DNA of 64,000 nucleotides from Cedecea neteri NBRC 105707 = ATCC 33855. GTDB lineage: Bacteria > Pseudomonadota > Gammaproteobacteria > Enterobacterales > Enterobacteriaceae. This document shows, in pieces, positions 7,992 to 18,556 of the stretch (within the stretch, counting starts at the first letter, position 1; each line of letters starts with the position of its first letter). The position numbers were made by a program, and so were the translations under genes. The stretch spans positions 61,493-125,492 of the forward strand of contig NZ_BCTL01000022.1 of NCBI RefSeq assembly GCF_001571265.1, in the 5' to 3' direction. Below the pieces are notes generated by a model that saw nothing but the letters and a program-made list of their open reading frames with translations, was not told the origin of the DNA and did no database searches.

Positions 7992-9206
7992 ATGCATTCA
8001 AGCAGTACAAATATCGCTGCGCCGCATGGCGCGCATGTGTCCCGGGCCCGCAGCATCGCGGCGGTGCTGGCGCTCAGCCTCGGCTGTTTCACTTTTGTCA
8101 GTACCGAACTGATGCCGGTAGGCGTATTGCCGGGCATGGCCGCCGGCCTGAACGTTTCTCTCGGCGTGGCCGGTTATCTGGTCACTATTTTTGCATTTAT
8201 GGTGGCGCTCACCGCCGCCCCACTCACCGGACTACTGGGGCACATTAACCGCAAAGCGCTGATGGCTGGCCTGTTGGCCGCCTGCTTTGCCGGGAACCTG
8301 ATTACCTGGCTGGCAACGGATTATTTTGTGGTATTCCTCGGCCGTATTCTGGTGGCTGCGGCTATCGGCGTATTCTGGTCTACCGCCGTGGTCACCGCCG
8401 TGCATCTGGTCGCTTCACGCAATGCCGTGCGGGCAACGTCGGTTGTTTTTGGCGGTGTTTCTCTGGCAACAGTGCTGGGCGTGCCTGCGGGCACGATGCT
8501 GGGTGATTTTTACGGCTGGCGTTCGGTGTTCGCCGCGCTGTGTATCTTGTGTCTGGTGGTTTTCACGTTTATCGCCTGGTCAGTTCCAGCCGTGAGGATC
8601 GCCAAATCCGCGAAACGCGGGGCTATTTCGGCGGTGTTTAAAAGTGGCCCATTGCTGGCTATTTTCGGCATCACCGCGCTGGTGGTCACCGGTAACTTCC
8701 TGGCTTACACCTACATCACGCCGTTCCTTGAGCAAATGGCCGGTCAGAGCGGCGGGCAAATTAGCATGCTGTTGCTGGTTTATGGCGCAGCGGGCGTTAT
8801 CACCAACTTCGCCGTCGGGCCATTTGCCGCCCGTGCGCCACGTACAAGTCTGGGGATTGTTGCCGTGTTATTCACCGCCAGCCTTGCCTGTCTTAATGCG
8901 GCAGCCGTCAGCCATACGGCAATCTTCATCACCATTGCGCTGTGGGGCGCGGCCTACGGCGCCCTGCCGGTGCTGCTGCAAACCCTGGTGTTCAAAGAAG
9001 CTTCACGCCTGGAAGGCGGGGCCGATGCCGCAACCTCGGTCAACGTGTCGGTGTTTAACGCGGCTATTGGGCTGGGCTCTTTGATAGGCGGCCTGCTGAT
9101 CAACCTGACCGGGCCTCGCCCAATTCCCTATGTTGCCGCCGCTTTTGCGCTGGCCGGGCTGCTCGCCGTGATGGTAACCCGTGAAAACAAAGCCCGCGGT
9201 GGCTGA
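7992..9206 (+). CDS. MFS transporter, DHA1-type
   Basis: A 404-residue major facilitator with about twelve hydrophobic segments and the DHA1 (drug:proton antiporter / sugar efflux) layout seen in AraJ, YdeA and NepI: FVSTELMPVGVLPGMA in the first segment, and GHINRKALM in the first cytoplasmic loop. The start at 7992 is chosen because TTTTCAGGATGG-type ribosome sequence precedes it and the first membrane segment follows properly; the frame extends upstream without hydrophobic content. It is probably an exporter. Next gene begins 31 bases after the stop; the divergent LysR gene is the likely regulator. Confidence 0.86.
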   Translation: MHSSSTNIAAPHGAHVSRARSIAAVLALSLGCFTFVSTELMPVGVLPGMAAGLNVSLGVAGYLVTIFAFMVALTAAPLTGLLGHINRKALMAGLLAACFAGNLITWLATDYFVVFLGRILVAAAIGVFWSTAVVTAVHLVASRNAVRATSVVFGGVSLATVLGVPAGTMLGDFYGWRSVFAALCILCLVVFTFIAWSVPAVRIAKSAKRGAISAVFKSGPLLAIFGITALVVTGNFLAYTYITPFLEQMAGQSGGQISMLLLVYGAAGVITNFAVGPFAARAPRTSLGIVAVLFTASLACLNAAAVSHTAIFITIALWGAAYGALPVLLQTLVFKEASRLEGGADAATSVNVSVFNAAIGLGSLIGGLLINLTGPRPIPYVAAAFALAGLLAVMVTRENKARGG

Positions 9207-9237
9207 TTCCCATTTTCAACATTTCAAAGGAGCCAAT

Positions 9238-10104
9238 ATGAGCAAAATTACCGTTCTTGGCCTGGGCGCAATGGGGTCCCGAATGGCAGCCCGTCTGCTG
9301 GCCGCTGGGCATTCTGTCACGGTATGGAACCGTACCTCACAGGCGTCACAAGCGTTAGCCGCCCTTGGTGCGACGCAAGCAGATTCGCCGGCAGCGGCCG
9401 TTGCCGATGCGGAGTTTGTTATCTCGATGGTGCGTGACGACGACGCCTCTCGCCGGATATGGCTGGATGAGCGAAGCGGAGCTCTATCTTGTATGCCCGC
9501 TAACTCGGTAGCCATTGAAAGTTCTACGCTGACGCCGGGCTGGGTTAAAACCCTTGGCGCGCAAATGCAGCTGCATGACATTGCTTTTTTGGAAGCCCCC
9601 GTTTCCGGTTCGCGCCTGCAGGTGGATTCAGGCCAGTTGGCCTATCTGTTAGGGGGAGACCCGTTTGTGGTTGAACGCTGCCTGCCGGTTTTAAAGTCGA
9701 TGGGCTCGGCTTTCCATCACGTAGGTGAGCTGGGGGAAGGAACGGTAGCAAAGCTGGCCACCAATGCGTTAATGGCGGTGCAGGTGACCGGGCTGGCGGA
9801 GATTGTGGGCTTTCTGAAACGCAGCGGTACGGACGCCAACCGGGTACTTTCGGCAATGGCCGGTACTTCAGTGTGGCCCGCCGTCGCCGGTTATCTTTCA
9901 GGCAGCATGCTGAGCGAGAATTTTGCGCCTCAGTTCCCTGTAAATCTTATCGAGAAGGATTTGGACTACACGTTACAAGAAATGGGTTCGCCGCAGCTTG
10001 CCCCCACGATTGACGCCGCACGTAAAGCATTTTTACGCGCGATTGATGAGGGGCTGAGCGAAAGCAATATGACCAGCGTCGTTCGGCTTTACGACAAGAT
10101 CTGA
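9238..10104 (+). CDS. NAD(P)-dependent beta-hydroxyacid dehydrogenase family oxidoreductase
   Basis: A 288-residue member of the 3-hydroxyisobutyrate / tartronate-semialdehyde / GLYR family. The Rossmann loop GLGAMGSRMA is at residues 7-16, the substrate-binding phrase EAPVSGSRLQVDSGQL at about 118-133, and the catalytic lysine in GEGTVAKLATN near residue 170. ATG at 9238 has AAAGGAG upstream. It ends at a clear hairpin terminator. The pairing with an exporter and LysR suggests a detoxification or catabolic module, but the hydroxyacid is not identifiable. Confidence 0.86.
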   Translation: MSKITVLGLGAMGSRMAARLLAAGHSVTVWNRTSQASQALAALGATQADSPAAAVADAEFVISMVRDDDASRRIWLDERSGALSCMPANSVAIESSTLTPGWVKTLGAQMQLHDIAFLEAPVSGSRLQVDSGQLAYLLGGDPFVVERCLPVLKSMGSAFHHVGELGEGTVAKLATNALMAVQVTGLAEIVGFLKRSGTDANRVLSAMAGTSVWPAVAGYLSGSMLSENFAPQFPVNLIEKDLDYTLQEMGSPQLAPTIDAARKAFLRAIDEGLSESNMTSVVRLYDKI

Positions 10105-10120
10105 GACATCCGCTATAGAA

Positions 10121-10150
10121 AGCCAGGCCTTGTGCCTGGCTTTTGCTTTT
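10121..10150 (+). terminator. rho-independent terminator
   Basis: AGCCAGGC (10121-10128) and GCCTGGCT (10134-10141) form an 8-bp stem with a 5-base loop, followed by TTTGCTTTTTT. It closes the MFS/dehydrogenase unit. Confidence 0.85.
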
Positions 10151-10278
10151 TTACCCCGCACCAAAAGCCATGCCTATCCCACGTTTGTCATTTTTTTGTC
10201 ATTTCCAGGTCAGCACTTTGTTGGCCCCCGCTCGCTAAATTAGCCGTGACCCCCTTTGTTGAATCCTGAGGATACACC

Positions 10279-11058
10279 ATGAAATTACGCCATCTCTCTG
10301 CTATTGCCTCACTCGTGCTTGCCGCGCTGGGCAGCTCCGCCGCTCATGCCGACACCACGCCAGCCACCCAGGAAGTGAAAAACATCGTGCTGGTGCACGG
10401 CCTGTTTGCCGATGGCTCAAGCTGGGGCAAAGTTATTCCTTTGCTGCAGGCTAAAGGCCTGCACGTTACGGCGGTACAGAACCCAACCACCTCTCTGGAT
10501 AACGATGTTGCCGCAGTGAAACGCGCGCTGGCGCAGCAAAACGGCCCAGTGATCCTCGTCGCACACTCTTACGGCGGCATGGTCATCAGCCAGGCTGGCG
10601 ATGAGCCTGAGGTTAAAGGCCTGGTGTATATCGCCGCCCGCGCGCCAGAAGCGGGTGAAGACTACCCGGCGCTCACCAAAAAATACCCTGCGGCTCCGGC
10701 TTCTGCTGGCCTGAAGTGGAGCGATGACGGCTACGGCGCGCTGAGCGAGTCTGCGTTTGTGCATGATTTCGCCGGTGACCTGCCTGAGAAAGAAGCCGAA
10801 GCGTATTACGCGGTACAGCAGCCGATCGGCAAAGCCATCACCACGGCAAAAACCACGGTTGCCGCCTGGCACAACAAACCGACCTGGTACGCGGTGTCTA
10901 CCGAAGACCGCACCATTAACCCGGATCTGGAGCGTTTCATGGCGAAGCGTATGCACGCTCAGACCATCGAGCTGAAGTCCAGCCATGTGTCGCTGATTTC
11001 CCAGCCTGAAGCGGTGGCTAACCTGATCATGAAAGCCGCACACGTGCCTGGATACTAA
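10279..11058 (+). CDS. secreted alpha/beta hydrolase
   Basis: A 259-residue hydrolase with a classical signal peptide (residues 1-24, cleavage likely after SSAAHA). The mature domain starts with VLVHGLFADGSSWGKV, typical of the salicylate-esterase / RsbQ-like alpha/beta-hydrolase group. The nucleophile elbow is AHSYGG (about residues 97-102) and a C-terminal histidine lies in SSHVSLIS (about residue 237). Likely periplasmic esterase of unknown substrate. It is followed 76 bases later, on the same strand, by a response regulator and histidine kinase, so it may report on, or be controlled by, that system. Confidence 0.82.
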   Translation: MKLRHLSAIASLVLAALGSSAAHADTTPATQEVKNIVLVHGLFADGSSWGKVIPLLQAKGLHVTAVQNPTTSLDNDVAAVKRALAQQNGPVILVAHSYGGMVISQAGDEPEVKGLVYIAARAPEAGEDYPALTKKYPAAPASAGLKWSDDGYGALSESAFVHDFAGDLPEKEAEAYYAVQQPIGKAITTAKTTVAAWHNKPTWYAVSTEDRTINPDLERFMAKRMHAQTIELKSSHVSLISQPEAVANLIMKAAHVPGY

Positions 11059-11134
11059 GGTTCGCGCATCTTATACTGACGAGACTGGGGCGGTCTCCAC
11101 GCCCTTTTCTCTCCTTTTAACAGGATCCCGCCGC

Positions 11135-11812
11135 TTGAAAATCCTCATCATAGAAGACGAAGCCAAAACCGCCTCCTACCTTGTCAGCGGGCTAAACGAA
11201 GCGGGCTATACCGCGGACTGGGCGGCCAACGGCATCGACGGCCTACATCTGGCGCGGGAAGAGAGTTACGACCTGATTCTGCTGGACGTTATGCTGCCGG
11301 AAATGAATGGCTGGACGGTGATGGAGCGTTTACGTGCCCACAGCCAGACGCCGGTGCTGTTTCTTAGCGCACGCGGCACGCTGGAAGACCGTTTACGCGG
11401 GCTTGGGCTGGGCGCCGATGAGTACCTGGTGAAACCTTTCTCCTTTGCTGAACTGCTGGCAAGGATCCGCATTATTTTACGCCGTGGCCAGCCGCAGGCC
11501 GAAGCCGAGGAAGTGCTGTCGCTGGCGGATCTGGTGGTGGACGTCGCAAAGTTCCGTTGCGAGCGAGAAGGCAAACGCATCACCTTGACCAATAAAGAGT
11601 TCAAGCTGCTGGTGTGCTTTCTGCAGCACCCTGGGCAGGTTTTGTCGAGAACGTTTCTCGCCTCTCGAGTCTGGGATATGAACTTCGACAGCGACACCAA
11701 CGTTGTGGACGTCGCGGTACGCAGGCTGCGGCAAAAAGTGGACGATCCCTTCCCGGTACGACTGATCCATACCGTGCACGGCGTGGGTTACCGCTGCGAG
11801 CAAGAGTCATGA
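11135..11812 (+). CDS. OmpR/PhoB-type response regulator (CusR/HprR-like)
   Basis: A 225-residue regulator: receiver domain (residues 1-115) with the acidic pair near the N-terminus (IIEDEAK), the phosphoacceptor Asp51 in LLDVMLPEMNGW, and the lysine in LVKPFSF; then a winged-helix DNA-binding domain (about 127-222) with the family ending IHTVHGVGYRCE. Translation starts with TTG at 11135, preceded by ACAGGA; no ATG is available near the start of the receiver fold. The stop overlaps the ATG of the kinase by four bases (ATGA), so the pair is translationally coupled. The subgroup includes heavy-metal and redox responders. Confidence 0.9.
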   Translation: MKILIIEDEAKTASYLVSGLNEAGYTADWAANGIDGLHLAREESYDLILLDVMLPEMNGWTVMERLRAHSQTPVLFLSARGTLEDRLRGLGLGADEYLVKPFSFAELLARIRIILRRGQPQAEAEEVLSLADLVVDVAKFRCEREGKRITLTNKEFKLLVCFLQHPGQVLSRTFLASRVWDMNFDSDTNVVDVAVRRLRQKVDDPFPVRLIHTVHGVGYRCEQES

Positions 11813-13200
11813 AGCGTACTTCACTTACCTTCCGCCTGGCGGTGTTGCTGGCGGCGTTCTCCTTTGTAGCGTTTACCGTCATGGGCAGCGCGCTTTATTA
11901 CGCCCTGCGCCAGCAGCTTTCTATCCGTGATGATGCCGCACTGGTTTCCCGCGTGGACCAGATAAGTACGCTGTTGCGGGATCTGGATGCGCGGCAGCTG
12001 ATCCGCGAAAAGCCCCATTTGTTTGCCAATATGCTGGGCAATACGGAATCCCTGCTGGTGATTCGCTACGTGGGCGGCGCCACGCTGCTGGAGGTGAACC
12101 CCATGCAGCGCGCGATTCCCAGCGTTACGGCAGTGGCTGCCAACCAGCGGCTGACGCTTGAGGCCGTGCATCACGCCAATAACGCGGACGGCACGCCGAT
12201 GGTGTACATGGCCGCCATTAGCCCTTCTGCCAACAATTTACCGCCACTGGAGATTATCTCTGCTCGCGTGCTGAGCGACAGAACCCATATCCTGGAAGAG
12301 TACCGCAACAAGATTATTCTCTTCGCCTCGATGATGGCGGCGATATCCGTTGTGCTGGCGGTGATCTTTGCCCGTCGTGGCATTTCGCCTTTGCGCAGGC
12401 TGGCCGACCGCACGGCAAAAATCGGCACCAAAACGCTCTCTTCACGGCTTGATAAACAGGATGTTCCGACCGAACTTGATACGCTGATCGACCAGATTAA
12501 TGCCATGCTCGAACGCCTGGAGCGGGGTTTCCAGCAGTTAAAACAGGTCAGCGCCGATATGGCCCACGACCTGCGCACGCCGATAACCACGCTGCTCGGC
12601 CAGACGGAAGTCGGCCTGGGCGCCGCGAGGGACAACGCTTATTACCAGCGGCTGCTGGGCTCTAACTTTGAAGAACTGCAGCGCATGTCGCGGATGATCG
12701 ACAATATGCTGTTTCTGGCCCAGGCGGAGCAGCCAGACCAGGAGATCCAGCGGCACGATATCGATGTTGCTGAAGAGATAAACCGCATCGGCGAGTATTT
12801 TGAAGATCTGGCGGCTGACCGGGAAATCATGATTCAGACTCGCGCCAACGGTACGGTATACGCGGATGCTCTGCTGCTGCGCCGCGCGCTGGCGAATTTG
12901 CTTTCTAACGCGGTGCGCTATGCCGAACCCGGCAGTGAGATTGAGATTGCTGCCAGCCCTGAAGAAGGCGGTATGTCCATCATCGTGATGAATCGCGGGG
13001 AAACTATTTCCCCGGCACACCAGGAAAGGCTTTTCGACCGGTTCTACCGGGCGGACCCTTCCCGCAACGACTCGGCGCATTCCAGCGGGCTTGGGTTATC
13101 CATCGTTAACTCCATCATGCAGCTGCACCAGGGCCGCTGCACGGTTGAAAGTCAGGCCGGCGTCACCCGGTTTGGCTTATGGTTCCCTGAGCGGCGCTAG
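11809..13200 (+). CDS. sensor histidine kinase (heavy-metal-sensor type)
   Basis: A 463-residue membrane kinase starting at ATG 11809, overlapping the regulator stop. Predicted membrane segments at about residues 10-35 and 165-187 flank a periplasmic sensor region; a HAMP segment follows (RRGISPLRRLADRTAKIG). The phosphoacceptor His is in DMAHDLRTPITTLL, the N-box in NLLSNAVRYA, and the G-box in SSGLGLSIVNSI. Together with the preceding regulator it forms a complete two-component system. The signal is unknown; the adjacent secreted hydrolase is the only linked candidate output. Confidence 0.9.
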   Translation: MKRTSLTFRLAVLLAAFSFVAFTVMGSALYYALRQQLSIRDDAALVSRVDQISTLLRDLDARQLIREKPHLFANMLGNTESLLVIRYVGGATLLEVNPMQRAIPSVTAVAANQRLTLEAVHHANNADGTPMVYMAAISPSANNLPPLEIISARVLSDRTHILEEYRNKIILFASMMAAISVVLAVIFARRGISPLRRLADRTAKIGTKTLSSRLDKQDVPTELDTLIDQINAMLERLERGFQQLKQVSADMAHDLRTPITTLLGQTEVGLGAARDNAYYQRLLGSNFEELQRMSRMIDNMLFLAQAEQPDQEIQRHDIDVAEEINRIGEYFEDLAADREIMIQTRANGTVYADALLLRRALANLLSNAVRYAEPGSEIEIAASPEEGGMSIIVMNRGETISPAHQERLFDRFYRADPSRNDSAHSSGLGLSIVNSIMQLHQGRCTVESQAGVTRFGLWFPERR

Positions 13201-13224
13201 CCAGAGGCATCAGGTATTTTTATC

Positions 13225-13264
13225 AGCCGCCAACAGGCCGAACATTTCCGTTGGCAGGCTTTTC
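13225..13264 (+). terminator. imperfect hairpin between kinase and scrR genes
   Basis: GCCGCCAAC near 13226 pairs imperfectly with GTTGGCAGGC (about 13249-13258), followed by TTTT on the plus strand. It probably ends the kinase operon; support for the minus strand (scrR) is weaker because no T-run follows in that direction. Confidence 0.4.
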
Positions 13265-13266
13265 CA

Positions 13267-14307
13267 TTATGAATGCCGACGCACTATTTTGGCCGGAAGA
13301 TAGCGCTGCAAAGGCTCCGGCGACTGCCCGTCAATCAGCTTGCTAATCAGCTCATAGCAATGAAAAGCCAGCTGGCGGTTATCCTGCTGGATGGTGTCGA
13401 TTCTCACCGACAGAGAGTCGTAGAGATAGTGATCGTCAAAGCTTGCCAGATGGATATCGCTTTCCAGCAGGTTGTGCTGGCTCATGTAGCGCAGCACGCC
13501 TTCAAGCAGACCGCAGGCGGCGGTGAACAGCGCCTTCGGTGGGCGGCCAAGCTGTGCGCAAAGCGCGGCAAATGACTCATAGCCGGCACTCGGATGGTAG
13601 CTGCCGTGAATAATCCACTCCGGGCGCAGCGTAACGCCTGCGCGGGAAAGCCCCTGAGTGAACCCCTCCAGACGATCCCGCGTTGGAGATAACCTTGACT
13701 GCCCGCCCAGAAAGTAAAATTCATCCGCATGTTGGCGAGCAATAGGCTCAATCAGCTCGGCTGTAGGTTGCACAGAATCGGTGATAACCAGAGGCAGAGT
13801 GGTGTCGTTCATATGCCTGTCGAACAGAACCACTGGCAGCTGTTCGCTCAGCTTGTGGTAATCCACCGCACTGAGCATGCTCGAAGCGACAATCAGGCCG
13901 TCTACCTGGCGCGCAATCATATTGCTGACCACCATGTTTTCCTGGCCAGGATTTTCATCCGTGCAGGAGATAAGCAGCTGAACGCCCGCTTCACGGCAGA
14001 GCATTTCCAGCTCGTGGGAGAAAACGGCGAAGCCGTAGTTGGTTATCTCCGGCACCACAAGACCAATGGTGTGGCTGCGATCGTCCCGCAGCGAGCGCGC
14101 GTGAATGCTCGGCTGATAGTGCTGCTGTTGCGCAATCGTCATGATGCGCTCGCGGGTTGCCTGCGCCACCCTCAGCTCTTTGCCTCGTCCATTGAGTACC
14201 AGGCTGGCGGTCGCCTTTGAAACGCCCGCCAGTTCGGCAATATCTTTAATCGTGACGCGTTTGGTTTTTTTCACAGCGCAACCGTGGCAGTTAGTCCAAA
14301 CCCTCAT
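13267..14307 (-). CDS. scrR: sucrose operon repressor, LacI/GalR family
   Basis: A 346-residue LacI-type repressor very like ScrR of enteric sucrose regulons. The N-terminal helix-turn-helix is [21 protein letters not shown], and the hinge and sugar-binding core follow ([23 protein letters not shown] in two parts). The frame from ATG 14307 overlaps the scrB stop by four bases (ATGA); a GTG at 14274 would give 335 residues, matching the length of known ScrR better, so the true start is uncertain. Last gene of scrY-scrA-scrB-scrR; it should bind the CTAAACCGGTTTAG-type operators near 18.4-18.5 and 19.5 kb and be relieved by fructose or fructose 1-phosphate. Confidence 0.93.
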   Translation of the reverse strand: MRVWTNCHGCAVKKTKRVTIKDIAELAGVSKATASLVLNGRGKELRVAQATRERIMTIAQQQHYQPSIHARSLRDDRSHTIGLVVPEITNYGFAVFSHELEMLCREAGVQLLISCTDENPGQENMVVSNMIARQVDGLIVASSMLSAVDYHKLSEQLPVVLFDRHMNDTTLPLVITDSVQPTAELIEPIARQHADEFYFLGGQSRLSPTRDRLEGFTQGLSRAGVTLRPEWIIHGSYHPSAGYESFAALCAQLGRPPKALFTAACGLLEGVLRYMSQHNLLESDIHLASFDDHYLYDSLSVRIDTIQQDNRQLAFHCYELISKLIDGQSPEPLQRYLPAKIVRRHS

Positions 14308-15713
14308 TCTATCATGCAGGAACGCAGCGACCAGTAGCGTAACGTGACCGCCGACTCACCGTTGAACGTCAGACGCTCTGAAGGCTGTGGAAAATAGCGG
14401 CTGCTCATCACGCCTTCCCCGTGATTGATAAAAATCTCTACGCTCGAGCTGTCGCAGAGGATCTGCAGGGAAGAAACTTTGCCGTGCCAGTAGCGAAAAT
14501 GCGGTTCGCCGGACGCAAGGCCTGGACGCTGAAGAGTAATGCCCTGCCCGGTAACGTCCAGCGTCAGGCCGCCGCCAAAATGGATGCTCAGCTCGCCGCT
14601 CAGGTCTATCTGTAGCTCAAGGCGTTTTGCCTCCAGCGCCGGTGCCTGGCTGGCTTCGCCCTGCCAGCGCTGCTCCGCTTCGCGAAGCTGAGCCAGTTCT
14701 GCAATCGGCTGCTGATAAAGCTTGCCGTTTTTAAGCGTCAGCTCCCTCAGGCAGGTCATCTGATGGATCCAGCCTTGCTCACGCGTTGGCTGCAGCATCT
14801 CTTCCCCATCCGGCACGCCCATCCAGCCAGCCAGCAAACGTCGCCCGTCCGGGGCCAGCGCCGTTTGCGGGGCGTAAAATTCAAAGCCTGCGTCCAGCTC
14901 GCGCAGTTCGCCGTGGTTGAATTTTGCCGAAGCGTAATCAAAGTCGCCGACCAGATATGCCGCCGGGTAAACGTTAAGAAAACGCTCAGCCTGGCGGGCA
15001 ATTCCCTGTGGGCAGCACAGCAGGAGGTGTTTACCGTCCAACGGGAAAAGATCGGGGCATTCCCACATATAACCTGCATCCGCAAGCCCGTTGACGCCGT
15101 GGCCGGCGATTTCCCCTCTGTTTTCCCAGTCATGCAGGTTGGCAGAGGAAAACAGCAAAACCTTGCCCTGTTTTTGCAGATCCTGAGCGCCCAGCACCAT
15201 GAACCAGACGCCTTCGTGCTGCCAAACCTTCGGGTCACGCACGTGGCCGCTGTAACCCGCGGGCAGCGGCAATACCGGGCCCACTTTGTCAAAACCGCCG
15301 TCGCTGTTTTCTACGGCGAGGCACTGCCAGGCCGTGCGGCTGCCGTCGTCAAACTTAACGTTGCCGGTGTAGCACAGCGTCAGCCTGCCTGCGTTATCTA
15401 CGGCGCTGCCTGAGTAGCAGCCGTTGCGGTCGTACTCCTCGTCCGGCATCAGCGCCAGCGGCTCGTGCCGCCACTGCACTAAATCTGCCGAACTCCAGTG
15501 GCCCCAGCACTTGTACTTGTGGTCGGCCGCCAGCGGGTTCCACTGATAAAACAGGTGCCAACGCCCGGCAAACCAGGTGAATCCGTTGGGATCGTTCATT
15601 AACCCTGTCACCGGGGCGTGGTGCCACTGCGGGTAGTGGTTATCCTGCAGGGCCTTTGGCTGGCCTTTCATTACCGCCTGTAAAATGGCGGGCAGGCGGG
15701 AAGCTAACGTCAT
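14304..15713 (-). CDS. scrB: sucrose-6-phosphate hydrolase (invertase, GH32)
   Basis: A 469-residue glycoside hydrolase family 32 enzyme. It splits sucrose 6-phosphate, delivered by ScrA, into glucose 6-phosphate and fructose in the cytoplasm. The nucleophile is Asp41 in MNDPNG, the transition-state stabiliser is in HVRDPK, and the acid/base Glu is in WECPDLF. The five-bladed propeller is followed by the C-terminal beta-sandwich. Start and the scrA stop share one base (TAATG), and the end overlaps scrR, so all three are translationally coupled. Confidence 0.95.
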   Translation of the reverse strand: MTLASRLPAILQAVMKGQPKALQDNHYPQWHHAPVTGLMNDPNGFTWFAGRWHLFYQWNPLAADHKYKCWGHWSSADLVQWRHEPLALMPDEEYDRNGCYSGSAVDNAGRLTLCYTGNVKFDDGSRTAWQCLAVENSDGGFDKVGPVLPLPAGYSGHVRDPKVWQHEGVWFMVLGAQDLQKQGKVLLFSSANLHDWENRGEIAGHGVNGLADAGYMWECPDLFPLDGKHLLLCCPQGIARQAERFLNVYPAAYLVGDFDYASAKFNHGELRELDAGFEFYAPQTALAPDGRRLLAGWMGVPDGEEMLQPTREQGWIHQMTCLRELTLKNGKLYQQPIAELAQLREAEQRWQGEASQAPALEAKRLELQIDLSGELSIHFGGGLTLDVTGQGITLQRPGLASGEPHFRYWHGKVSSLQILCDSSSVEIFINHGEGVMSSRYFPQPSERLTFNGESAVTLRYWSLRSCMIE

Positions 15714-17089
15714 TATTCAGACTCCGCTTTGTATTTCAGCAGCAGCGAGAGAGCAAACGCCACGCCAAAGGCGATAACCATGCCGATAATGTAGTTCACC
15801 AGTGAGCTGGCCTGCACGATGGCCATGCCCGGCAGCGCGGTTAAGCCCACCGCCGTCATGTAGACATGGACGGACACCACCCAGGCCCCGCCCGCTGCAC
15901 CACCGATAAGCGCCGCAATAAAGGGTTTAACAAACCGAAGGTTGATCCCGAAGATGGCCGCCTCGGTAATGCCTAACATGGCCGAAAACGCCGAGGGCAG
16001 CGTGATAGCCTTGATTTTCGCGTCCCGAGTTTTAAACCACACCGCCAGGCAGGCCCCGCCCTGTGCGACATTCGCCATCGCCCAAATTGGCAGCAGGAAG
16101 TTGACGCCGATAGCCGGGTTGCCCAGCAGCCCGGCCTCAATGGCGTGGAAGCTGTGGTGGATACCCGTTATCACAATCACCGAATACAGCCCGCCAAAGA
16201 GCAAACCGGCGAGCCAGCCCGCATGTGCAATGAGCGTGCTGAGTACCAGCGAGATGCCGTCACCCAGCGCCCGCCCGGCCGGGCCGATGATCAGCAGCGC
16301 AATAAAACCGGAAATAATGACGGTGAGGAATGGGGTCAGGATCAGGTCTAACGCATCGGGAATAACGCGGCGGAGCTGTTTTTCAACAATGCTCATAAAC
16401 CACACCGCCAGCAGCACCGGGAAGACCGTGCCCTGGTAGCCAATCATCGCCACTTCCAGCCCGAAGAAGTTCATGGTGTGAAACCCGGCTGCCACGCCCC
16501 AGGCGTTGGTTAACGCCGGATGCGTTAAAATCCCGCCCAGCGTCGCGCCCAGATATGGGTTGCCGCCGAACTCGCGGGCGGCCGTAAAGCCAATCAGAAT
16601 AGGCAGGATGATAAACGCGGCGGAGCTGCACATATCCAGCATGATATAGAGCGCGTTGTCCGGGCTAACCCAGCCGTAGGTTTTCACCATCCCCAGTAGC
16701 CCCATCAGCAAACCTGAAGCCACAATGGCCGGGATGATGGGAACAAAAATGTTCGACAGCAAACGCGCTATGCGCTGGAACGGGTTCAGCTTTTTCGCCG
16801 CCAGATTAGCCGCCTCAGACTTGCTGGACTCCGCGATCCCTGCGGCCTGAATAAATGCGGCATACACCTTGTTGACCACGCCGGTGCCGAAGATGACCTG
16901 CATCTGCCCCGCGTTGCGAAAACATCCCTTCACCCCGTCAATTTTGCCGATCGCCTGTTGGTCTGCGAGCGCATCGTCAACCAGCACCAGACGCAGTCGG
17001 GTGGCGCAGTGTGCCGCACTGGCAATGTTTTCTTTGCCGCCCAGCAGCGGAATCAGCTCGCGGGCAATGTGATTGAAATCCATAGACAC
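15713..17089 (-). CDS. scrA: sucrose-specific PTS enzyme IIBC
   Basis: A 458-residue phosphotransferase permease. The N-terminal IIB domain (about residues 1-90) has the phosphorylated Cys28 in AAHCATRLRL; the IIC domain (about 105-455) has roughly ten hydrophobic segments and the GITE motif in MLGITEAAIFGIN. No IIA domain is present, so phosphate must come from the glucose IIA protein (Crr), as in other ScrA systems. It imports and phosphorylates sucrose to sucrose 6-phosphate. It follows the broken scrY by 57 bases and overlaps scrB by one base. Confidence 0.95.
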   Translation of the reverse strand: MSMDFNHIARELIPLLGGKENIASAAHCATRLRLVLVDDALADQQAIGKIDGVKGCFRNAGQMQVIFGTGVVNKVYAAFIQAAGIAESSKSEAANLAAKKLNPFQRIARLLSNIFVPIIPAIVASGLLMGLLGMVKTYGWVSPDNALYIMLDMCSSAAFIILPILIGFTAAREFGGNPYLGATLGGILTHPALTNAWGVAAGFHTMNFFGLEVAMIGYQGTVFPVLLAVWFMSIVEKQLRRVIPDALDLILTPFLTVIISGFIALLIIGPAGRALGDGISLVLSTLIAHAGWLAGLLFGGLYSVIVITGIHHSFHAIEAGLLGNPAIGVNFLLPIWAMANVAQGGACLAVWFKTRDAKIKAITLPSAFSAMLGITEAAIFGINLRFVKPFIAALIGGAAGGAWVVSVHVYMTAVGLTALPGMAIVQASSLVNYIIGMVIAFGVAFALSLLLKYKAESE

Positions 17090-17146
17090 CTCTAAACGCT
17101 TTCTTGTTATATCGTGGCACTCCCGCCGCAGCGGGAGGCCAGTTCG

Positions 17147-18423
<1,277 letters not shown>

Positions 18424-18441
18424 CTAATGTCATTTATTTTG

Positions 18442-18455
18442 CTAAACCGGTTTAG
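18442..18455. promoter_or_regulatory. ScrR-type operator 1 (scrY promoter)
   Basis: CTAAACCGGTTTAG, a perfect 14-base palindrome, 40 bases upstream of the scrY start. LacI/GalR-family repressors bind palindromes with central CG; this one matches the operators described for scr regulons. Confidence 0.85.
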
Positions 18456-18501
18456 TCAAAAAAGGGTAACCAGGCGTGAATGCTTAAAGCAACGAATTTG
18501 G

Positions 18502-18515
18502 CTAAACCGATTTAG
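18502..18515. promoter_or_regulatory. ScrR-type operator 2 (scrY promoter)
   Basis: CTAAACCGATTTAG, one base off perfect symmetry. Its centre is 60 bases from operator 1, a spacing compatible with looping or with flanking the promoter. Confidence 0.82.
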
Positions 18516-18519
18516 TAAA

Positions 18520-18535
18520 TGTGACAGGCACGACA
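18520..18535. promoter_or_regulatory. candidate CRP site upstream of scrY
   Basis: TGTGA-N6-CGACA: one half-site is perfect and the other matches three of five bases of TGTGA-N6-TCACA. Position just upstream of operator 2 suits catabolite activation of the sucrose operon. Confidence 0.5.
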
Positions 18536-18556
18536 ATCAGACTATATTTTACCCGG

